Shown here piece by piece: positions 7,764 to 15,176 of a stretch of DNA of 15,176 bases (the stretch's first letter is position 1; each line of letters starts with the position of its first letter). The position numbers were made by a program, and so were the translations under genes. The stretch spans positions 1 through 15,176 of the forward strand of contig MU634144.1 in assembly GCA_026770595.1 (NCBI GenBank). The letters are read 5' to 3'. The stretch is from Ochromonadaceae sp. CCMP2298. Its lineage: Eukaryota > Sar > Synurophyceae > Ochromonadales > Ochromonadaceae. Below the pieces are notes generated by a model. It was not told the DNA's origin, ran no database searches, and saw only the letters and a list, made by a program, of their open reading frames with translations.

Positions 7764-8943
7764 ATGACGAGACTGCTGCTATCCATTCTCTGTCTATTCT
7801 TGGTATCGTATCATGCAGTCACTGGCTTTTCTCCTGCGGCTGCTTTGTTCTCCGCTACTCGGGCGCGCAACCTGTTGTTGAGGGCAACCGAGAAGCCCAA
7901 GTCCCAGCAGTTGTTGGGAGAGGTCTCAAGCCTGATCAACGACCTCGCAAAGGGGAAAGTGAACAAGAAGACCTTCGAGGAGAAGATCTCCGTCACGGAG
8001 GTGGCTCTATCAGAAACAATGGCACAGCAGGAAAAGCTGATTGAAACTGGGAGTGTAGTGGGTATGGGCTTGATTGGACTCGTGACGGGCCTTCTCGCAG
8101 ATCTACCCCTGGGCGGGCAAGTGGATTCGTGGATTCCCCCATTAGCAGGAGCCGCGCTGCTCTCTGGTGGCAGTTACTATTCCTTTACGGCTAAGGATAA
8201 GATTTTGATCAGAACTTCGGCTTTCATCAAAAGCTTCGTCGGGGAGACAGCCGTCGACACAGCTAAGTCGATCAGCGAAGGCACAATGGCTTACATCGCG
8301 GCGAAGACACTTGCCGCCAAACAGAAGAAAGTCGACACCCTTGAGTACCTTAACAGCATCCCCCGGAATGCCAAGACGACTATGGTCGACTCTGTGGACG
8401 GTTTCAAATTGAGCATTAGGGATAAGGTGGACAGCACCATCGCCCAGGTAATCACGCCACCATTCCAGCACCTTCTTGTCCAACACTGCAGACGCGCCTC
8501 ACCCCTTTTCTTTTAATATTTACTGTTGTGCAGATCAAGCAGCTACCGGTCGATGCCCAGGCAAGTGCAACAAAGAGGAAAGAGGATGAGCAGGCGAAGT
8601 TTAGTGCGAAAGTGGAGGTAATGGATTCATCACCATAGTCGCATTTTATCTATCACCTGCTAATCACCACTGCTCACAGTCGATAGTGCAGAAGATAAAG
8701 TTGCTTCCTTCAAAAGCACAGGCGGCAGCCTCTACTTCGTTTCAGACTGCTGGGGACCGCCTCGCCGCACTGCCGGGCGAGCTGGTAGCCAAGGGCAAGG
8801 ACAAGGTGGACCAGAAGGTACGCAGCACCCAGCAGGCAATAAAGGACAAGGTGAAGGACACCCAAGATTTGGTAGATGCTAAGGTGAAATCTATGAAATC
8901 TGTTGTAGGTGCAATACTACCTGGAACTTCGAAGAAAAGCTGA
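7764..8943 (+). CDS. Plastid-targeted membrane protein of unknown function (three exons)
   Basis: Exons are 7764-8447, 8534-8617 and 8680-8943, joined by GT-AG introns of 86 and 62 nt, both phase 0, giving 343 residues. The N-terminus is a signal peptide (LLLSILCLFLVSYHAVTG) followed by Phe22 and a Ser/Ala/Arg-rich stretch (FSPAAALFSATRARN). This matches the bipartite ER-plus-plastid targeting signal with ASAF-like cleavage site of red-lineage secondary plastids. Two hydrophobic segments follow (about residues 96-112 and 122-141), then a Lys-rich, probably amphipathic helical C-terminal half including KGKDKVDQKVRSTQQAIKDK. I recognise no family, so a thylakoid or envelope role is inference. 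An in-frame micro-intron (8909-8934) would replace the last ten residues and extend the protein to TAA 9063-9065. The copy looks intact. Confidence 0.85.
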
Positions 8944-9102
8944 GCAAGCCAACGAAACAGACCTTTACATCTGGTCTCCCCACAAGGCCGAAGGAAAAGA
9001 GGGTTGGGACTGAGGTTGAGCCTAAGGTCGAGAATGTGGACATCGCCAAAAGGTGCGAAAACTAAGTGCTGGTGATGAGATGGCTATTTTTTTTTCGCAC
9101 TA

Positions 9103-9132
9103 TCTGTGCATTTAATATGAAACATGCACAGA
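9103..9132. other. Hairpin between convergent gene ends
   Basis: TCTGTGCAT (9103-9111) and ATGCACAGA (9124-9132) form a perfect 9-bp stem with a 12-nt AT-rich loop. It lies between the plastid-protein gene (plus) and the SNARE gene (minus), just after a run of nine T, and is followed by an A-rich stretch. It could take part in 3' end formation of one or both transcripts; that role is inference. Confidence 0.45.
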
Positions 9133-9224
9133 AAATGTAAAACCCTTGTTCTGTTCAATGCGAACCCAACTACTGAAAAATGCGTCCCTCTGAATCAGGC
9201 AGAAACCTGAGGGTCTGGTTCACA

Positions 9225-10017
9225 TCAGCCGAACAGGCCCCAGGTCTTTTGCCGGAACCACATCGACTTCAGGCGCTTGTCTGCATCCTCAGTGATCGCC
9301 GTGAACTCTTGGTTCTGCGAAAGACAAGGCAAAAGATTGAGGAGGGGGATGAGTGCATTTTCATACTATGAAACAGGGAGCCGGAGCCGGGACAAGAGTC
9401 AGCTCCGACAACGATTCCGGCATCCCCTCATGTGAGGCTGTCTGGGACGCTGGTACCTCACCTTATCGCGCGTGCCCTGGATCTTCTCTTTGTTTCTCTC
9501 CAGCTCGCCCAGCGTCTCGAGGCCTATGTCCTCCGTCTCGGCGACAGATCGCTTCGCGTTCTCGATAACCTCATTCTGGCGCCGAATCCTAAAGTAAGAG
9601 TGATTGGTGAGTTATTCGTGTTCATGAGGGAAGGGAAAGAAGCTAGCAAAGCGTCGCTGGGAGCGATCCTTACTTTTCGTTGACATCGAGCATCCGTCCC
9701 CGATCCTCGCCCTTCTGGCCAGTCAGCAGACATTTCTGGTTCACGAACGTTTGGTTGTCGTAATCAGACTTCAGACTGGCGAGGTTCTCTTTGTAGCCCT
9801 TCAACTTTTCGTTCAAGTACTTCCTCTCCGTTGACTGGCAACTGCGTGCCTCCACCTCTGCTTGCTTGACCATGTCCGCCGACTGCTCCAAGAGCGCCTG
9901 GATAGCCTTGAGGCAGGTCTCGCTGCTATCGCCACCTTTCATCTTCGACAAGTTGCGGCTGATATCGTTGGCGATTACTTGTATGTCCTCGCAGTAGGCA
10001 TCGAAGACCTCCGACAT
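9225..10017 (-). CDS. Vti1-like Qb-SNARE (three exons), no membrane anchor seen
   Basis: Exons are 10017-9674, 9588-9462 and 9314-9225, with GT-AG introns of 85 and 147 nt. The phases are consistent and give 186 residues. The N-terminal part (residues 1-90, MSEVFDAYCEDIQVI...) fits the Vti1 N-terminal three-helix domain. A SNARE motif follows (about 119-180): AETEDIGLETLGELERNKEK, then GTRDK joined across intron 2 to NQEFTAITEDADKRLKSM. Qb SNAREs of this kind act in endosomal, TGN and vacuolar membrane fusion. By alignment the zero-layer residue is Asn147, where I recall Asp or Gln in relatives. The protein stops at WGLFG, six to ten residues after the motif, with no transmembrane helix and no CAAX or Cys cluster. 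ATG at 10017 starts the Vti1 domain; TTG 10026 just upstream is in frame but not needed. Confidence 0.85.
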
Positions 10018-10498
10018 TATCAACAAGTGGGTCTTGTCCGAAACAGGAAAGCCTCCACGCCGCTGCAGTAGTTCCTAGTCCCGTGCAAAGCCTTCCGAGC
10101 CAGCGAATAGGCACACAGGGGCCACGTTGTGGGGTAGATCTGGTCGCCTTGCGCTTCCCTTCTGAATGGAACAAGTGTCATCCCCTGCCACAAGCGGAGT
10201 GTTCGTCCTCTTTGGGTCTCACCCCAAAAAGTTCCCAAACTGCGTTCCCAAGTTTCCAATCTCTCCCATTTTTATAGCAATATAAATTCAAAATCCAAGA
10301 AATGAGCAGGTTTTTGTACAGTATCTTGTCGATCCACTCAAAGCCGGGGAGGGCTCTTCCAGGTCTTGGGAGGGAAAGATCTCTGTGTCAGATTGCTCTC
10401 TTGGCGAGCTTTGTCCGACTGCCAGTCTGTTAACAATTGTTGTTGCAGAGCTTTCCAGCCTCACAGCTCGTCCGAACTGCAGAGCAAAAAAGAGCACG
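10018..10498. promoter_or_regulatory. Divergent intergenic region between SNARE and FYVE genes
   Basis: About 480 bp lie between the SNARE start (minus) and the FYVE start (plus). There is no supported gene. TTTTTATAGCAATATAAATT near 10268-10288 is the only TATA-like stretch, and a small duplication GTTCCCAAACTGCGTTCCCA lies near 10228. The frame of the FYVE gene is open upstream to about 10385, but no ATG is found before 10499. Confidence 0.4.
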
Positions 10499-11440
10499 AT
10501 GTTTCTTATGAAGGCTGTCCGGGACGCCAAGAACGAGACCCACGCGAATGAGCTGTGGTGCTGGGAATTCGACAAAGAGGTAAACTACTGCCGCGATTGC
10601 ACGAAGGCCTTCTCAGCTCTTCTGAGAAAGCACCACTGCAGGGCGTGTGGCGGGGTCTTTTGTGTGGACTGCACCGAAACTGGCGTCGAACTGCACGGCG
10701 AGAAGTGTGATCGAGCGTGTAAGGGGTGTGTGCGGGGAGACACGCCCGGTCCAAACATCAGATCTGCGATAGAGAAGATGGTGCAGGAAGGAAGCGAAGA
10801 GACGAGGAACTCGATCAAGTCGAGGACAGGGCGGCGTATCACGGCCTCCCCAGTTCCTCTCACATACGGGGGGCTGTTCGATGGGCAGAGCGAGAGCTCA
10901 GCTGTGGTCGCCCCCGAGGCGGGCTACTTCGAGTTCGCTAACAAGATGGGGCTCTTCTGCTGCGCCAAGGTTGTTGCCGGTACGGATGGAAGCGAGCTCG
11001 CGAGCTTGTGGGAAGTGCCTAGACCCGCTTACGCGGCGGTTCCGCCCAACGGCGTCGTCAGCGGCCGCTTCGATCCCGCCATCAGCCACATCGAAATCAC
11101 TCTGCTGCTGAGCAACCCCGCCTCCAGCCCTGGGGGCGACGCTAGCTCCTCGGTGATCTACGACTCGACCAGGGGGGAAACCATCACTCCCTGCGCGTAC
11201 GTGTACAACTTCCGCAGATACATCACCTTCCGCGTGGAGTGCTTGGGCAAAAACGTGCTGCTCAAGTACAAGGGCGACATAATGCTCGAGCCTAGACTGG
11301 GCACCTCCATCGCACGAGTGGGGATTTTCGGGAAGCTAACTGGATCGAGAGGCGGCGGCTCCGATGCCGGAAGTGTCATTGACTTCTCCACGAATGTTGT
11401 GGCTTCAGATATCGCGATGTTATCTTGCTCGAAGAGATAA
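10499..11440 (+). CDS. FYVE zinc-finger protein with uncharacterised C-terminal domain
   Basis: The single-exon ORF from ATG 10499 (first in-frame ATG; another at 10508) gives 313 residues. An FYVE domain lies near the N-terminus: W22-E-F-D25 (WxxD motif), Cys31/Cys34, R43-K-H-H-C-R-A-C-G (the basic PI3P-binding patch), Cys55/Cys58 and R72-A-C74...C77 (RVC-like), giving all eight zinc ligands. FYVE domains bind phosphatidylinositol 3-phosphate on endosomes. After a linker, the remaining roughly 200 residues (from about YGGLFDGQ) look beta-rich, with Gly/Ser loops and alternating hydrophobics (AYVYNFRRYITFRVE, GIFGKLTG). I do not recognise this part; it lacks the kinase, PH or START features of common FYVE proteins. 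The gene is divergent to a SNARE gene, which fits an endosomal setting but may be chance. Confidence 0.85.
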   Translation: MFLMKAVRDAKNETHANELWCWEFDKEVNYCRDCTKAFSALLRKHHCRACGGVFCVDCTETGVELHGEKCDRACKGCVRGDTPGPNIRSAIEKMVQEGSEETRNSIKSRTGRRITASPVPLTYGGLFDGQSESSAVVAPEAGYFEFANKMGLFCCAKVVAGTDGSELASLWEVPRPAYAAVPPNGVVSGRFDPAISHIEITLLLSNPASSPGGDASSSVIYDSTRGETITPCAYVYNFRRYITFRVECLGKNVLLKYKGDIMLEPRLGTSIARVGIFGKLTGSRGGGSDAGSVIDFSTNVVASDIAMLSCSKR

Positions 11441-11882
11441 GCAGTCTTTTGCTGGATCTAACAACGTCGTGGAGCTCATAGGCGCACTAAGTATCAGTTC
11501 GTGTGTCTGGGGTAGGAGTACTTTTCTTTAAAGACATTATAATATATTCAGCTGGTATCTTCTTGTACTTTATGTTACAAGCCTCAATCCCCCTACTCCT
11601 CGAGTACACACACGCTGATCTGCATGACCTTGGCCTTCAAGTCCGTTCCGCCATGACTGTTCCACCGCTGTCGCCTTCTTGGTCGACATGAGTACGTAGT
11701 AGAGCGACAAGAATATTTCCTTGGGCGACAAGAATTCGAAGAAACCGTTACAAAAGCCGCCCTCTTGCTGGATTTCAAGACCATCTCTGATTGTTGTTGC
11801 TCGCCCTCATTCTCTCTGCATGCTCACCCTGTCTGTCTGATCATTCTCGAAGAAGGAAGTAGTGGACGAGAAGGCAGTATCG
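11441..11882. promoter_or_regulatory. Intergenic region / 5' leader of the coiled-coil gene
   Basis: About 440 bp with no supported gene. The last part (about 11785-11850) is pyrimidine-rich, like a leader or an intron end, and the frame of the next gene is closed by TGA shortly before its GTG codon at 11862. An upstream non-coding or very short coding exon is therefore possible. GCGACAAGAAT occurs twice, near 11703 and 11726. Confidence 0.4.
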
Positions 11883-14800
11883 ATGGAGCAGGCCAAGCTC
11901 TTTGAGACGTTCAAAGTGCGAAACCACAATGCCTGCGTACTGGAGGAGAGCCTACCGAATATCAACCCCTTCAGCAAAGACGAGCCGATAGTACAAAATG
12001 CTGCGGAAGATTCGGATGCTGATGTGGAGGAGGAGGAGAAGAGTGACCAAATCGAAAGCCTGAAGCTCATCGATGCGCTTCATCGAAGCTCATCGGTGCT
12101 CAGGATGGTGACGATGATGCTCTATGATCCAGAGAACGGCGAGGAAAAGGCAAGAGCACGGAAGGTGTATGCGGTCCGATGGCTTGGCCAGATGAAGCAG
12201 TCTCAGGTTAAGCAGCGGAGGCTTGATTCCCTGATGAACGCGTTCATCAAATGGAATTTGGAGTTTCCGCTGGCCCAAAAGTGCGACGAACTGGCGAAGC
12301 AACTGCGCGAGCGCAACAACGCGCTGGAGAACGTGCGCAGCTCGTACCTGAGAGACGTCCTCAGCGTCAAGCTGCATTTAGACCGGTTGCTGGACCTGGC
12401 CGCTAAGACGGAAGGACAGTTTTCACAGCTGATAGCCGATACGCTCTACGATCTGCACGCTGTGCCCTCCCTCGACTTGCGCGGACTCGTCAAAGAGGCC
12501 CAAGGCGCCCCAGGCCAAAGCTCCGCCCAACTGAGAGACAACTTTGTGGACTTGGGAATATTGGATCCTGCGACGCTACGGACGCTGAATCCGTGGGATC
12601 AGAGCCATGGGTACAAGCGCATCCAGCGATTAGAGAAGGGCCATGCTTACAAGATGCCCGCCGCAGAGGGGGAGAGTTTCCAACTGGCTGCTCCCATAGC
12701 CAAGCGGCTCTACGTGCGGTACTGCAGAGAGTGCATCGGCATGACGGCGCTGATTAAGGATTGGAATAACGAGGTAGAGGAGAGCCTAAAGTTCAAGGCG
12801 GATTTCTCCAATGTGGACAAGATCATTCAGGAGTTCCGGGGGCTGGTCATTCGACTCAATGGTACGATTGCACATCAAGAGAGGCAGATTGTCGACCTGA
12901 CGGATAGAAATCACAATCTAGAGAGGGCGAATATGTGGTTCGAGAAGTGGTCTGGCACGGAGGTTGTGGACTCGGACGAGCTGGTGGAGCAGCGGCTGAT
13001 GTACAAACGCATCGCTGAGATGACGCGGGTGGACATGGAGAGCCTCGCGATGCGGACGGCGCAGCGGTTCGTAGAGCGCCAGAACGAGTGGCGCGCAGAG
13101 GGGCAGCTGCTGAGGCACAAGCTGAATACGGCTGGCGAGCAGAAGGATGTGAACTACAAGCAGCGCGTAAAATTATTGGACGATCTGAAGAAAAGCCAGG
13201 GGGCGCTGGCGCAGAGGGCGTTGGAGGCTGCCCACCTGGAGGAGACCTGCAGGCGGACCTTGGAACTGCAGGCGGCGGAGAAGGCGAAGGCCGACAAGCA
13301 CGTGGTGGTTCTTGACTTCAACATAAACGAACTGAACAATATCGTCGAAGCGCAGGAGGAGCGGCACGTAACGCTCAAGCGAGAGATGGGCGACAAGGTC
13401 GAGCAGTTGACCTTCAAGCTGCAACAAGCCGAGTCCGAATTAGTGATCAGCGAAGACACCATCGACCAAATACACGACGAACTGCGAGAGGCGAAGGTTT
13501 GTTTCCTGTCGATGTGCTCTTTACGCCATATGCTAACCCCTCTTTTTACAGACACTCTACAGCAATTCCGTAAAGGAGATCGCAGCCCTCAGGACCCGAT
13601 GCGAATTGCTGGAGGCGCAGTTACCGCCTCCGAGGCCACGGTTCACCTTCCGGGCTGTGTGTATGGCAGTGCTCTTCTGCGTGCGCTACGGGCGGGCCCT
13701 GCGGTCCGACCATCTGGAGGACCTGGGCAAGCGTGGGTACGAGAAGCTGCTCAAGCGGGCGCGCAAGCATGTAAAGCAGGTGGACAAACAGCTGAACGCC
13801 GCACAGGGGGTGATATTCGCGCACGAGGAGAGCAGCGGCCTGCTCGCAGCAGACCGCGAATCGTACCAGTACATGCTGCACGATGCACGCGGAAATTTAC
13901 GAGACGCGCACGGGGAGGTGGACACTGCGCACCTGGAGGTGAAGCGCGTGCATACGCTGATGGGGGAACTAGCTCTGGAGCGGGACAAGCTGCTTGCCTT
14001 CAAGAGGAGTATGGAGGTGTCGCAGGACGCATTAATCCGCATCAAGGTGGCAGAAGCGATCGAGAGACAGCACGCGGCGTGCCTTGGGCAGGCGAAGATG
14101 CACGCGCAGGTGCAGCGCAACTTGGGTCTGCACCTGGGCCGCTCCCTGTTCAGCATGCGCACGCTCTTGGGCACTCTGCAGATGGACGAGAACATCAAGG
14201 CCCTGGAGAAGCCCTACGAAAGGACCATTCTGCCTGAGGGGTCTGTACGTACGGGCTTTGCGCCCACAGCCATGTCGTCCAAGAGGAGTAGGAAGTTCGT
14301 GGAATTGGTGCCCACCATCCAGAGGAAAGGACGGTCCGTCATAGCGTGGATGCGGAAGCACCGGGTGACGAGCGCAATCCCCAAGAAAGTGTCTGTATTC
14401 TTGAGGAAGGTGCCTGTCGACGAACCGAGCGGTGTTGTTGTGGATGTCTCTGAGGATGCGGATGACGCCCTGGTCCCTCCTGCCCTTGCTCCTTTCGGTG
14501 CCGCGTCTGCTGTCCCTGTTGACGCTGCGTCTGCTAAGCTTATTCCTATCGACGCTGCGGCTGTTGCTCTTGCTGATGCTCTGGCCACTATCAATGCGGA
14601 AGCAGCCAGGAGAGCGACGATGGCAGCCGTGAAGGCCAAGGAGGCCCAGAGGATGGAGAAGAGATGGAATACATTCTTCACACACAGCCTCGAGAAGGAC
14701 TGGGAGTGCGTGGAGCTCATCCGAGAGCATGGGCTGAAGGAGATATGGGAGGTGCACGACTACGTGCAGGCGTACCAGCGAAAGCACTACGAGCTCTTGG

Positions 14801-15176
14801 CTGTGATCGACACACTCGAGCGGGAGCTGAGCGAAGCAAAGCCCAAGCCGCGGCGGATCGGCGTGAGCTCCATCAAAGCGAGCTTCAGCCACATGCTGCG
14901 GAACAGCACCGTCGAAGGGGGGGAGAAGAAGGGGTCTTACTTCAGCAAAGTGCTCAACGCTATTGAGAAGGTACAGTCTGAGCAGGGAGAGGCGCTGCGC
15001 GATAAGCTCACCACCTCGGGCAAGCTGCACCTGGTCAACTTCGTCAAAAGGCCAAAAGGCAGCATCAGGATCGGCGGCTCGCTGAAGAAGACCGCAGAAG
15101 ATACACCCACAGCACCCATGTCGCCAATCAAAATGCCAACAGGCAGCATCAGGATCGGCAGCGCACTGAAGAAGAC
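11883..15176 (+). CDS. Very large coiled-coil protein, 3' end beyond window
   Basis: Exon 1 runs from ATG 11883 to 13496 (538 codons). A 55-nt GT-AG intron (13497-13551, ending CTCTTTTTACAG) joins in phase 0 to a second exon, open from 13552 to the window end (541 codons). At least 1079 residues are present. The acidic N-terminus (DADVEEEEKSDQIE) is followed by long heptad-rich segments (for example EKCRRTLE-type helices and LTFKLQQAESELVISEDTID), a short hydrophobic patch (TFRAVCMAVLFCVRYG) just after the intron, more coiled coil, a basic linker, an Ala/Pro/Val-rich low-complexity stretch (about 14440-14600), another helical part and, at the edge, repeats containing GSIRIG. I recognise no enzyme domain. 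A cytoskeletal, centriolar or scaffold role is only a guess. GTG 11862 lies in frame upstream, but ATG 11883 is the first ATG. Confidence 0.8.
15055..15176 (+). repeat. 28-residue tandem repeat in the coiled-coil protein
   Basis: GGCAGCATCAGGATCGGC occurs at 15058-15075 and again 84 bp later at 15142-15159. Each copy is followed by sequence encoding LKK(T). At protein level the unit is GSIRIG[GS/SA]LKKT plus a variable Pro/Thr/Met-rich spacer, 28 residues long. The array is cut by the window end, so the copy number is unknown. The basic GSIRIG/LKK core could be a binding or phosphorylation site; that is inference. Confidence 0.7.

Noticed and set aside
14032-15030. Minus-strand ORF of 332 codons
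   Set aside because: It is antisense to the coding exon of the coiled-coil protein; that plus-strand frame is continuous with the upstream exon through a canonical intron and carries coherent heptads.

Overview
This looks like a eukaryotic nuclear contig, most likely from an alga with a red-derived secondary plastid (stramenopile, haptophyte or cryptophyte type). Three points support this. Several genes are interrupted by short GT-AG introns of about 55-150 nt. The products are eukaryote-specific (an FYVE zinc finger, a Vti1-like SNARE, an LYR-motif protein, a glutathione S-transferase). One gene starts with a signal peptide followed directly by a Phe-led transit-peptide-like stretch (VTG/FSPAAA), the bipartite targeting signal typical of red-lineage complex plastids. 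The lineage assignment is inference.

Layout. 1-360: a degenerate tandem duplication with a 144-bp offset. 365-2691: a transposase-like gene, interrupted by one in-frame TAG and possibly ending in a small spliced acidic exon. 2818-3300, minus strand: a cryptic multi-exon gene candidate, seen as three GTAAG donors joined by a consistent reading frame. 3897-4331 and 4362-4802: two unrelated long foldback (MITE-like) inverted repeats 30 bp apart. 5265-5638: a damaged LYR-motif gene, followed at once by an AGC-rich minisatellite (5637-5906). 7354-5997, minus strand: a glutathione S-transferase gene with a non-canonical intron end and a frame break; its long intron is unusually dense in TAG. 7764-8943: an intact three-exon plastid-targeted membrane protein. 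10017-9225, minus strand: a three-exon Vti1-like Qb-SNARE with no visible membrane anchor. 10499-11440: an FYVE-domain protein. 11883-15176: a very large coiled-coil protein, cut by the window end within a 28-residue repeat.

The window has two halves. The left half (1-7.4 kb) is repeat- and transposon-rich with damaged genes. The right half (7.7-15.2 kb) is gene-dense and intact, with canonical splicing; the SNARE and FYVE genes (membrane traffic / PI3P binding) are divergent neighbours sharing a roughly 480-bp intergenic region. I see no operon-like system, CRISPR array, rRNA or tRNA.
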